31,637 nt of DNA, taken from Candidatus Zipacnadia bacterium (GTDB taxonomy: Bacteria; Armatimonadota; Zipacnadia; Zipacnadales; UBA5352). The notes beneath the pieces were generated by a model that was given only the letters and a program-made list of their open reading frames with translations, was not told the origin of the DNA and searched no databases. The position numbers and the translations under genes were made by a program. Location: the NCBI GenBank assembly GCA_029820915.1, contig JALGUI010000002.1:1-31637 (forward strand), read 5' to 3'. Below are positions 1 to 7,555 of this stretch, in pieces (the first letter of the stretch is position 1; each line of letters starts with the position of its first letter).

Positions 1-48
1 CTCCCCGAGGACGCCATGCGAAGTTCTCTTGCGCGGGGCTCGGGGGAC

Positions 49-70
49 GGAGTTTGCGCCAGCAAACTCC
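49..70. other. Perfect 9-bp hairpin downstream of uvrC
   Basis: The arms 49-57 (GGAGTTTGC) and 62-70 (GCAAACTCC) pair perfectly around a 4-base loop. It lies about 185 bases past the uvrC stop. No T-run follows on either strand, so a classic intrinsic terminator is not supported. It may be an mRNA 3'-end structure or belong to whatever lies left of the window. Confidence 0.45.
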
Positions 71-103
71 CAGGTGATCGCGAGCGGAGCGAGCGGTCTA
101 CGG

Positions 104-128
104 GGGGTCTTCTTTCAAGAAAGACCCC
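104..128. other. Second hairpin downstream of uvrC
   Basis: GGGGTCTT (104-111) pairs with AAGACCCC (121-128) around a 9-base loop, about 125 bases past the end of uvrC. Neither strand has a following T-run. It could end or stabilise the uvrBC transcript. The remainder of 1-253 shows no credible gene; a purine-rich GCGAGCGGAGCGAGCGG stretch lies between the two hairpins. Confidence 0.4.
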
Positions 129-253
129 TCCCCGCGCCGTCGCCTTTCTCTTCGCGCCCGTTCGCGACCACCCCGCGCCCACGCTTCCCACGCAAGGACC
201 ACGGAGTTGTGGGCAATGCCTAGCCTCCGGCACGGGCGGGGACAGCGCCGGGT

Positions 254-2188
254 TCACTCGGCGCAGGGGGAGGCGCCGTTGCCGTCCTCCACGTACTCGG
301 CCAGCAACTCGTGCACCGCCTCCGCCGCCGTCCGGCTCATCCCCGGCATCGCCGCAAGCTCCTCCACTGTCGCCCCCGCGATGGCGTCGATCGACCCGAA
401 GCTCGTCAGCAGCATCGTGCGTCGCGCCACCCCGATCCCCGGCGCCTGCTCCAGCACCGACTCGGTCAGCCGCTTCTCGCGCACCCCTCGATGGTGGGTG
501 ATCGCGAACCGGTGGGCCTCGTCGCGCATGCGCTGCAGCAGCTTGCGCGCCTCAGGGCAGGCCGTCATGTCCAGGGGTTCGGATCGCCCGGGCACGAACA
601 CCTCTTCCTCGCGCTTCGCGAGCGATGCCGGCGGCACGTCGTCGATCTCCCACGCCCGCAACGCACGCACCGCTACCCCGAGCTGCCCCTTGCCTCCGTC
701 AACCACCAACAGGTCCGGTAGCGGCAGGAACTTCTCGTCACCCTCGGCCGCCCGCCGCAGCCGCCGCTGCAGCATCTCCTCCAGCATCGCGAAGTCGTCC
801 GGCTTCCCCTCCGTCGCGTGCATCCGGAAGCGCCGGTAGGAGCTCTTCTCCGGAATCCCGTCCCCGAACACCACCATCGACCCGGTGGACTCGCGCCCCT
901 GCGTCGTCGAGATGTCGTAGCACTCCATGCGCCGCGGCGGCTCGTCGAGCCCCAGCACCTCACCAAGTTGGTCCAGCGCCTCCCGTGCCTGCTGCTCCTC
1001 CGGGCTTCCCGCCTGGCGCCGCAGCGCCAGCTCCGCGTTGTGCGCTGCGAGCTCGACCAGCCGCTTCTTCTCCCCCCGCTGCGGGGTATGCACCCGCACC
1101 TTCTGCCCCCGCACCTGACCAAGCACCTCGGCCCACTCGGCCGCATCCTCCACCTCATGGGCGAGCAGCACCTCGCGCGGCACGTGCGCCTCCTGGTAGT
1201 GCCGGCCCAGGAATTCCTCGAGCACCTCACCCGGCGTCCGGCCCTCACTGTCCTCGACGCTGAACTGCTCCTTCTCCAGCAGCTTCCCGCGTCGCACCGA
1301 CAGCACCGCCACGACCGCCCCCCCCTCCTCCACCGCCACGCCCAGCGCGTCCTGTTCGCGCTCCTCGGTCGCCACCATGAGCTGACCCTCGGTGACCTTC
1401 TCCACCGCCTGGAGGCGATCGCGAAGCTGCGCCGCGCGCTCGAAGTCCAGCCTCTCCGCCGCCCGCGCCATGTCTGCGCGCAGGCGCGCCATCACCTCAT
1501 CCGACTTGCCCGATAGGAACAGCACCACCTCGTCGCAGATCTCCGCGTACTCCTCCGGCCCCACGTCGCCGGTGCACGGGCCCACGCACCGATCGATATG
1601 GTAGTTCAGGCATGGCCGCCCGCACGGCTCCCCCGTGAGCCTCCGACCGCAGCTCCGCAGCCCGAAGAGCTGCTGCACCACCCGCATGGTCCGTCGCATC
1701 GATGTCGCGCTCGGGAAGGGACCGAACAGCCGCCCCTCCCGCAGGCTCAGGACCGCGTGCTGCTTCGGGTCGTGAAGCCCGCGCTGCTGCTTGTAGCGCC
1801 CCGGAATCGCCACCCGAGCGTCCGCCGGCAAGTCGCGCACGACGATTAGTCGCGGGTACACGTCGTCGGTCAGTTGCAGGTACGGGTAGCTCTTATCGTC
1901 CGCAAGCTTGATGTTGAAGTGCGGCTGGTGCTCTTTGATGAGGCTTTGCTCCAGCGTCAAGGCTTCGAGCTCCGAACGCGTGACGATGTAGTCGAAGTCC
2001 GCCGCGTGCTCGGTCATCCGTAGCGCCCACGGACTATGTCGGTCGGTATCGCGGAACCACTGCTGCAGGCGCTTGCGCAGCGACAGCGCCTTCCCGACGT
2101 AGATGACCGTCCCGGCCCCGTCGAGCATCCTGTAGGCGCCCGGCTCATCCGGGACTGTCTTCAGCTTCTCCGCAATCGCCTGTCGCAT
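254..2188 (-). CDS. uvrC: UvrABC excinuclease subunit C
   Basis: This is the dual-incision nuclease of nucleotide excision repair. It is recruited by UvrB and cuts 3' and 5' of the lesion in the cytoplasm. The 644 residues are full length for the family. The N-terminal GIY-YIG domain is visible (PGAYRMLDGAG, then IYVGKALSLRKRL). A cysteine cluster of about C-x6-C-x3-C-x7-C-x3-C follows near residues 160-185, typical of the UvrC metal-binding region. A UVR motif (ERLDFERAAQLRDRL) precedes the RNase-H-like 5' nuclease domain, whose acidic residues lie in ECYDIS and LLVVDGGKGQL and whose conserved histidines lie in ITHHR. The C-terminus has tandem helix-hairpin-helix motifs (APGIGVARR, AAMPGMSRT). 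The ATG lies 3 bases after the uvrB stop, so the two are surely co-transcribed. Identification is firm. Confidence 0.97.
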   Translation of the reverse strand: MRQAIAEKLKTVPDEPGAYRMLDGAGTVIYVGKALSLRKRLQQWFRDTDRHSPWALRMTEHAADFDYIVTRSELEALTLEQSLIKEHQPHFNIKLADDKSYPYLQLTDDVYPRLIVVRDLPADARVAIPGRYKQQRGLHDPKQHAVLSLREGRLFGPFPSATSMRRTMRVVQQLFGLRSCGRRLTGEPCGRPCLNYHIDRCVGPCTGDVGPEEYAEICDEVVLFLSGKSDEVMARLRADMARAAERLDFERAAQLRDRLQAVEKVTEGQLMVATEEREQDALGVAVEEGGAVVAVLSVRRGKLLEKEQFSVEDSEGRTPGEVLEEFLGRHYQEAHVPREVLLAHEVEDAAEWAEVLGQVRGQKVRVHTPQRGEKKRLVELAAHNAELALRRQAGSPEEQQAREALDQLGEVLGLDEPPRRMECYDISTTQGRESTGSMVVFGDGIPEKSSYRRFRMHATEGKPDDFAMLEEMLQRRLRRAAEGDEKFLPLPDLLVVDGGKGQLGVAVRALRAWEIDDVPPASLAKREEEVFVPGRSEPLDMTACPEARKLLQRMRDEAHRFAITHHRGVREKRLTESVLEQAPGIGVARRTMLLTSFGSIDAIAGATVEELAAMPGMSRTAAEAVHELLAEYVEDGNGASPCAE

Positions 2189-2191
2189 GAC

Positions 2192-4177
2192 CTATTCGCG
2201 CCCGGCCTTGGCCCGCAGCTCCTCAATCTCGTCGCGCAACTCGCCCGCCCGCTCGAACTTCAGCTCCCCGGCCGCCGCCTGCATCTCGTCCTCCAGCGCC
2301 TCGATCAGCGCATCGAGGTCGGCCGCCGCCAACTCGCCCACGACTTCCGCCGGCACGGTCCGTTCGGCCTCCTCCGCAGCCGCCTCATGAAACCGCACAA
2401 CATCGCGCACGGCCTTGCGAATCGTCTGCGGCGTGATCCCGTGCTCCTCGTTGTACGCGATCTGCCGGGCGCGCCGCCGCTCACTCTCGTCGATCGCCCG
2501 CTGCATCGAGTCGGTGATCTGGTCCGCGTACATCACTACCTTCCCATCCACGTTGCGCGCGGCACGGCCCATCGTCTGGATCAGCGACGTCTCAGAGCGC
2601 AGGAAGCCCTCGCGGTCCGCATCGAGGATCGCGACCAGCGACACCTCCGGCAGGTCCAGACCCTCCCGCAGCAGATTGATGCCCACCAGCACGTCGAACG
2701 TGCCCAGTCGCAGGTCGCGCAACAACTCCGAACGCTCGATCGTCTGGATGTCCGAGTGCAGGTAGTGCACCCGGATGTCCAGCTCCGCCAGGTAGTCCGT
2801 CAGATCCTCCGCCATCCGCTTCGTCAGCGTCGTTACCAGCACCCGCTGGCCCTTCGCCGCTCGTTCGCGAATCTCGCCGATCAGGTCGTCCACCTGGCCC
2901 TTCGTCGGCCGCACATCCACCTCAGGGTCCACCAGGCCCGTGGGCCGGATCACCAGATTCACGACCTGCGACGCGTGCTCCAGCTCGTACGGCCCCGGCG
3001 TCGCGGACGTGCAGACGACCTGCCCGACCCGCTCCTCCCACTCCCTGAAGGTCAGCGGACGGTTGTCCAGCGCGCAGGGCAGCCGGAACCCGTGGCGAAC
3101 CAGGCTCAGCTTCCGCGACCGGTCCCCGTGGTACATGGCCCGGATCTGCGGAATCGTCTGATGCGACTCGTCAACCACCAGCAGCTTATCGTCCGGGAAG
3201 TAGTCCATCAGGGTGTACGGCGCCTCGCCCGGCTCCCGGCCATCGAGGTGCCGCGAGTAGTTCTCGATGCCGGTGCAGTAACCGACCTCCCGGATCATCT
3301 CCAGGTCGTACATCGTCCGCTGCTCGAGCCGCTGCGCCTCGAGCAACATGCCCTCCCGATGGAAGTACGCCACCCGCTCCGCCAACTCATGCTCGATGGC
3401 CCCGAGCGCGCTCTCCACCCGCTGCCGCGACGCCACGAAGTGGGTCGCCGGGAAGATAACCGCCGACCGCTTCTCCTCCATGATCTCCCCGGTGAGACGG
3501 TCGATCACCATGATCTTGTCCACCGCGTCGCCCCACATCTCAATGCGGACGACCTCGTCCTCGTCCATCGGCGTGATCTCGATGACGTCGCCGCGCACCC
3601 GGAACGTGCCCCGCTGCGGATTGTAGTCGTTGCGCGTGAACTGCATCTTCACGAGCTGCCGCAGCAGCTCGTCGCGGTCAACTACCTGTCCTCCCCGCAG
3701 TCGCAGCGTCACCTCATCGTACTGCTCCGGCGACCCCAGGCCAAAGATGCACGACACGGACGCCACCACGACCACGTCCCGCCGCTCCATCACCGACTGA
3801 GTCGCCGAGTGCCGCAGCCGGTCTATCTCGTCGTTGACCTGGGAGTCCTTCTCGATGTACGTATCGGTGGCCGGCAGGTACGCCTCCGGCTGGTAGTAAT
3901 CGTAGTAGCTCACGAAGAACTCCACGGCGTTGTTGGGGAAGAACTCCCGGAACTCCGCGCAGAGCTGCGCCGCCAGCGTCTTGTTGTGAGCGATCACCAG
4001 CGTGGGTTTCTGCACGGCCTCGATGACCTTTGCGACCGCGTAGGTCTTCCCCGAACCGGTGATCCCCCGCAACACCTGGTGCTGCCAAGCCCTGCCGATG
4101 CCCGCCGCAAGTCCGTCTATCGCCTGCGGCTGATCGCCTGTCGGCTCGAACTCCGAGATAACCTCGAACCTGCCCAT
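2192..4177 (-). CDS. uvrB: UvrABC excinuclease subunit B
   Basis: This is the damage-verifying helicase-like subunit of nucleotide excision repair. It is loaded by UvrA and then binds UvrC. At 661 residues it is normal length. The Walker A motif is [14 protein letters not shown] near residue 40. The lesion-probing beta-hairpin follows ([17 protein letters not shown]). The DEAD-like motif II is LLVVDESHQ, and helicase motif VI is [14 protein letters not shown]. The C-terminus has the UVR coiled coil that contacts UvrC ([16 protein letters not shown]). The start is inferred from homology at [20 protein letters not shown]; its ribosome-binding site is weak. It is the first gene of a uvrB-uvrC pair with a candidate promoter about 80 bases upstream. 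uvrA is not in this window. I saw no clear LexA-type palindrome upstream, so SOS control is not supported. Confidence 0.97.
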   Translation of the reverse strand: MGRFEVISEFEPTGDQPQAIDGLAAGIGRAWQHQVLRGITGSGKTYAVAKVIEAVQKPTLVIAHNKTLAAQLCAEFREFFPNNAVEFFVSYYDYYQPEAYLPATDTYIEKDSQVNDEIDRLRHSATQSVMERRDVVVVASVSCIFGLGSPEQYDEVTLRLRGGQVVDRDELLRQLVKMQFTRNDYNPQRGTFRVRGDVIEITPMDEDEVVRIEMWGDAVDKIMVIDRLTGEIMEEKRSAVIFPATHFVASRQRVESALGAIEHELAERVAYFHREGMLLEAQRLEQRTMYDLEMIREVGYCTGIENYSRHLDGREPGEAPYTLMDYFPDDKLLVVDESHQTIPQIRAMYHGDRSRKLSLVRHGFRLPCALDNRPLTFREWEERVGQVVCTSATPGPYELEHASQVVNLVIRPTGLVDPEVDVRPTKGQVDDLIGEIRERAAKGQRVLVTTLTKRMAEDLTDYLAELDIRVHYLHSDIQTIERSELLRDLRLGTFDVLVGINLLREGLDLPEVSLVAILDADREGFLRSETSLIQTMGRAARNVDGKVVMYADQITDSMQRAIDESERRRARQIAYNEEHGITPQTIRKAVRDVVRFHEAAAEEAERTVPAEVVGELAAADLDALIEALEDEMQAAAGELKFERAGELRDEIEELRAKAGRE

Positions 4178-4254
4178 CAGTCATCATCCGGGATACAGAT
4201 GTCCGCGCCTCCGGCGCCTGCCGGCTGCACGGCTGCGCGGCTGCTCGCGATCGT

Positions 4255-4283
4255 ATCATAGCACGACCTCACTGCCGCGGGAA
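4255..4283 (-). promoter_or_regulatory. Candidate sigma-70-type promoter for uvrBC
   Basis: On the minus strand the -10 is TATGAT (4255-4260; one mismatch to TATAAT). A weak -35, TTCCCG (4278-4283), lies 17 bases upstream. Its place in the 174-bp gap between the lptD-like stop and the uvrB start favours a real promoter separating uvrBC from the envelope cluster. The -35 matches at only three of six positions. Confidence 0.4.
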
Positions 4284-4351
4284 TCGCCCCTCGCCCCGGG
4301 ACAGCCGTGGCGTGCGCCCCGCGATTGCGCGCGCTCACCGCGTCCCTCACA

Positions 4352-6316
4352 TCAATAGAAGCCGATGCCCATGAGGTCGCCAAGCTCAAGCGATATCCGG
4401 CCGCTCTCCTCTGACCACCGCAGGCCGATCTCGGTCGCGCCAAGCCGCCGCGCAACCGTCACCTCGAAGTCGTCGTAGTCCCAGTCCTCGGCCTCATAGT
4501 AGCTCCCCGACACGCCGACCCGCCAGTTCCGATCGACGTAGTAGTCTACCAGGCCGAAGATGTACAGCTCCTCATCGCTCAGGTCATACGTGCTCGTGAG
4601 GTAGCTGCTCCAGCGCGTCCCGTGGTAGGCGCGCAGGTCCAGGTTCACCAGATGCTCGTAGCCCTCCGCCCCGTCGCCGCTGGTGAGCTGCCCCTGATAG
4701 GAGAGCCCTAGCGACTTGTCGCTGGTGACAACCTGCCGCAGCCGCAACTCACCCCGAAGCGAGTTCTGCTGGTAGCCGGTCGTGTCCCACGTGAACAGGT
4801 TGCTTATCGACGGCGTGATGCTGGTCCTCTCCCCCAGGTGCCGGCGCGGCAGGTCCATCGCCGCGTACATCTGGTGCTGACCCACCAGCCCATCGTCGTA
4901 TCCGCCCAGATGCCGCACACCCACCGCCGTCCCCAGTCGGTAGCTCGCGTCCCACGCCCCCAGCGGCCGGTTCATGCTGAGCCAGTCTGCGCCGGTGCCG
5001 TACGAGAGGTCCTCCCCGCCCGGCTGCTGCACCCACGCGCTCAGATTCAGCCGCTGGTTCCCCCACCACTCGTAGATGTTGGCGTCTGCGTACCAGCTCT
5101 CGTGATCCGGCGAGTACGCGGTGAAGTAACCATCGCGTCGAGCGCCGAGCTTCCGCTGGTCGTGCCACTCGATCCCCCAGTCGTCCTGCGGCAGTCCCAC
5201 CAAGCTCAGCGACCCCTCGGCCGTGCCCGTGTCGTAGGCCTCCTCCACCGCCACCGACCAGCCGTCCCGCGCGATGACCCTGCCCGACGCCGTCCCATGT
5301 TGCAGCTTCACTGCGCCCGTCCAGGTCTCCGTGACCCGGTAGAAGTACGGGAAATCAACCGCCAGCCCGCCGTCCGAGTTCACCCCAAGCAGCCCCGAGT
5401 GCGACGTGCCCGTGTACCCCGGCATGGCGATGATCCAGTAGCGAGGCAGGTCCAGCACCTTCTCACTCCCCGCATACAGCGTGGCGCCGCGCAGAACCAC
5501 CTTCTCCTGTGGATAGATCGACACGCCGTCGGCTACCGCCCAGGCTGCCGCGTCTACCGTCTCCAGCCGCAGCCGATCCCCGCTGATCTCCTCCTCAGGC
5601 TCTCGCTCCTCCAGCGAATAGCAGTCGAAGCACAGCCGCTCAACGCCCTCCTCGCCCAGCCGGCGCAACACCCCCTCGCCCGACGCCAGTCCGTAGGCCA
5701 ACTCGTCCGCCGCCAGGCTGCGCCCATCGACCTCCATGCGCGCGGACAGCGCCTTCACCGTCAGGCTGTTGACGTTCACCTGCAGCACGTCCTCGGCGAT
5801 GATCCGGACGCCACCGAACTCGACCTCCGCATTGTCACGCGCCTCGACCACGGCTGAGTCGATGGCGTAGCCCACCCAACCACCCCGCACATGCACCACG
5901 CCCGTCCCACCCAGCAGCGAACTCCCTTCCTCCACGAAGGCCACCGTCACCCGGTTCTTCCCGTCGCCGCTGATCAGCTCGGCAAGCACCGTCGCCACCC
6001 CCGGCTCGATCGAGGTGGCGTACACGGTCGCGCTACCGCCCACCGTGGTCGTCGTCACCGCCTGACGTCGTTCATCGCCTCCGAGGCTCAGACTGCCCCC
6101 CTCGATCCGGAAGACCACCGTCGTCCCGTCCGCCACGGCTCGCCCGGCGGGATCGCGCAGTTCCGCCCGAATCGTCGCCGCCGTCTTCCCGTCCGCCGGC
6201 ACCACCCGCGGGCTCGGCCACAGGTTCACCCTCACGCCGTCAAACCGCGGGGCTTGCGCCCATGCCACGGTCCAGCAGATCGTCAGGCTCGCCGCCACCA
6301 GCGTCCGTCTGGTCAC
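4352..6316 (-). CDS. LptD/OstA-like outer-membrane protein with N-terminal Ig-like domain
   Basis: A GTG start with an AGGGGA ribosome-binding site about 5 bases upstream gives 654 residues. Residues 1-21 are a signal peptide ending near TVAWAQA. Residues 25-118 look like an invasin-type bacterial Ig domain (PADGKTAATIRAELRDPAGR, then DGTTVVFRIEGGSL). Residues 130-300 resemble the OstA/LptA-like periplasmic domain, with phrases such as GGVRIIAEDVLQVN, EKVVLRGATLYAG and LPRYWIIAMPGYTG. The rest alternates aromatic and polar residues like an outer-membrane beta-barrel and ends ...LMGIGFY, a C-terminal aromatic as in BAM substrates. LptD inserts lipopolysaccharide into the outer leaflet, but the usual size is larger and an N-terminal Ig domain is not typical. 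It might instead be a specialised LptD relative serving the adjacent surface proteins. A CFDC motif lies near residue 230. Confidence 0.6.
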   Translation of the reverse strand: MTRRTLVAASLTICWTVAWAQAPRFDGVRVNLWPSPRVVPADGKTAATIRAELRDPAGRAVADGTTVVFRIEGGSLSLGGDERRQAVTTTTVGGSATVYATSIEPGVATVLAELISGDGKNRVTVAFVEEGSSLLGGTGVVHVRGGWVGYAIDSAVVEARDNAEVEFGGVRIIAEDVLQVNVNSLTVKALSARMEVDGRSLAADELAYGLASGEGVLRRLGEEGVERLCFDCYSLEEREPEEEISGDRLRLETVDAAAWAVADGVSIYPQEKVVLRGATLYAGSEKVLDLPRYWIIAMPGYTGTSHSGLLGVNSDGGLAVDFPYFYRVTETWTGAVKLQHGTASGRVIARDGWSVAVEEAYDTGTAEGSLSLVGLPQDDWGIEWHDQRKLGARRDGYFTAYSPDHESWYADANIYEWWGNQRLNLSAWVQQPGGEDLSYGTGADWLSMNRPLGAWDASYRLGTAVGVRHLGGYDDGLVGQHQMYAAMDLPRRHLGERTSITPSISNLFTWDTTGYQQNSLRGELRLRQVVTSDKSLGLSYQGQLTSGDGAEGYEHLVNLDLRAYHGTRWSSYLTSTYDLSDEELYIFGLVDYYVDRNWRVGVSGSYYEAEDWDYDDFEVTVARRLGATEIGLRWSEESGRISLELGDLMGIGFY

Positions 6317-6334
6317 CGTTATCCCCTTAATCGC

Positions 6335-6369
6335 CGCTGCCCGCGGGCCGGAACGGACCGCGGGCAGCG
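6335..6369. other. 12-bp perfect intercistronic hairpin upstream of the lptD-like gene
   Basis: The arms CGCTGCCCGCGG (6335-6346) and CCGCGGGCAGCG (6358-6369) are perfect inverted repeats with an 11-base loop. They fill the middle of the 99-bp gap between the CsgG-FN3 gene and the lptD-like gene, ending about 8 bases before the AGGGGA ribosome-binding site. There is no T-run. Possible roles are partial termination, mRNA processing or translation control of the downstream gene. Confidence 0.6.
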
Positions 6370-6415
6370 CTCACTTCGAGCATCACGCGACGCGACGAAA
6401 CGCCCCGACGATTCC

Positions 6416-7492
6416 CTATCCCGGGAACACCGCCGATACGAACTCGGCCCACGCCGACGGCCCCGTCGTCGTGTACTGTGCCCGGATCTGATAGCGGTAG
6501 CTCACGCCCTCCTGCACATCGAAGTCCGCGAAGCTCGTGTCGTCCGCCTCGACGCTCCCCTGCGAGCCCGGGGCCGGGTTCCAGGTCGCGCCGTTGTCCG
6601 TCGAGCGCTGGATGTCGTACCGCAGTACCGTCAAGGTTGAGTTCGGCGCATCCCACAACAGCCTGATCGCAGCCGGCTCGATCTGACGCTCAAGATTGCG
6701 CGGTGCCATGGCGGTGGGCGAAGGCGCGTTCGGATCGTCATCCCCGCCACTGTTCGCGGCGATCACCAGCCCCGCCACCAGCAACACCGCCAGCGCCCAG
6801 CGCCAGCCCTTCGACTCCCTCCTCTCGCCCTCCTCAGCCGCCATCTCTTCCGCCGGCTTGCCCGCCAGCACCTCCGCGGCCTTGCGCGCTGCGTCACGCA
6901 GCGCCTCCCGCAGCAGCGGCGGCAGGCTGCCCTCGTAGCCCTCGCGCTCCCGGCTCGTCCCAGTCACGCCGAACGTGTTGCTCGGCTTCGGTCGCTCCGC
7001 AATCTGCAGCGTCGCTGGATCCAGGTTCTCCTGAACGCCGTAACACGTGCCGTTCAGAAGCACCGTGACCCCCAGCGGATCGGCGCTGGTGTCCACCGAC
7101 ACCACCGTCGCCATGCACACCTCATCCGCGCCCAGTGCATAGCCCATCTGGATCGCCGTGGCCGGATCGGTCACGTCGCCCTCCAGATCGACCGATCGAA
7201 TCTGGCCCTCCTCAACAGCACGAAGCACCATCGGCGACGTGCGCGAGAACTCAGCCACGCGCATCCCCGCCACTTCGCTCAGCGCTATCTGGAGGTAGTC
7301 CGTCGCCCGCGAGCCCACGTCCTCATACCCCGAATCGCTTCCGTCCAACACCGGGAACAGCAGCAGCAGCCTGTCTTGTACTTGTGCTTCGGCCGTCGGC
7401 AGTACGCTCGTCGGCACCGCCACCACCAGCATGAGCGCCGCGAGCACGATGCTCACCGGGCCGACCAGCTTGCTGGATCGTATCGCCGTCAT
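6416..7492 (-). CDS. Exported CsgG-like protein with internal membrane segment and C-terminal FN3 domain
   Basis: This 358-residue protein starts at an ATG with an AGGAG box 8 bases upstream. Residues 1-37 are a long signal sequence ending ...PTAEAQ. Residues 38-150 resemble the CsgG/TolB-N fold seen in envelope assembly lipoproteins: a hydrophobic strand LLLLFPVLDG, a helix with ATDYLQIALSEVAG, then VAEFSRTSPMVLRAVEEG and MGYALGADEV. No lipobox is seen. A strongly hydrophobic segment (WALAVLLVAGLVIAANSGG, about residues 229-247) follows a charged stretch. The last 95 residues are a fibronectin type III domain (IRLLWDAPNS, LRYDIQRSTDNGATW, YRYQIRAQY). The layout repeats that of the larger protein at 15157-17082. 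The function is unknown; a role in assembling or anchoring neighbouring surface proteins is inference. Confidence 0.7.
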   Translation of the reverse strand: MTAIRSSKLVGPVSIVLAALMLVVAVPTSVLPTAEAQVQDRLLLLFPVLDGSDSGYEDVGSRATDYLQIALSEVAGMRVAEFSRTSPMVLRAVEEGQIRSVDLEGDVTDPATAIQMGYALGADEVCMATVVSVDTSADPLGVTVLLNGTCYGVQENLDPATLQIAERPKPSNTFGVTGTSREREGYEGSLPPLLREALRDAARKAAEVLAGKPAEEMAAEEGERRESKGWRWALAVLLVAGLVIAANSGGDDDPNAPSPTAMAPRNLERQIEPAAIRLLWDAPNSTLTVLRYDIQRSTDNGATWNPAPGSQGSVEADDTSFADFDVQEGVSYRYQIRAQYTTTGPSAWAEFVSAVFPG

Positions 7493-7555
7493 TGTTGCAT
7501 TCTCCTATCCTATCCGCGTTCGGCTGCCTGACTGCCGGTGATGATCCCGGCGCCC

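Noticed and set aside
2036..4261. Very long open frames on the plus strand opposite uvrB, and likewise at 12612-14816, 15160-17073 and 19431-22187
   Set aside because: They are antisense shadows created by the high G+C and codon bias of the minus-strand genes. Their translations are rich in Arg, His and Pro, show no domain, and the minus-strand products are clearly real.
4178..4351. SOS (LexA) box upstream of uvrB
   Set aside because: No convincing palindrome of either the enterobacterial or the Bacillus type was seen.
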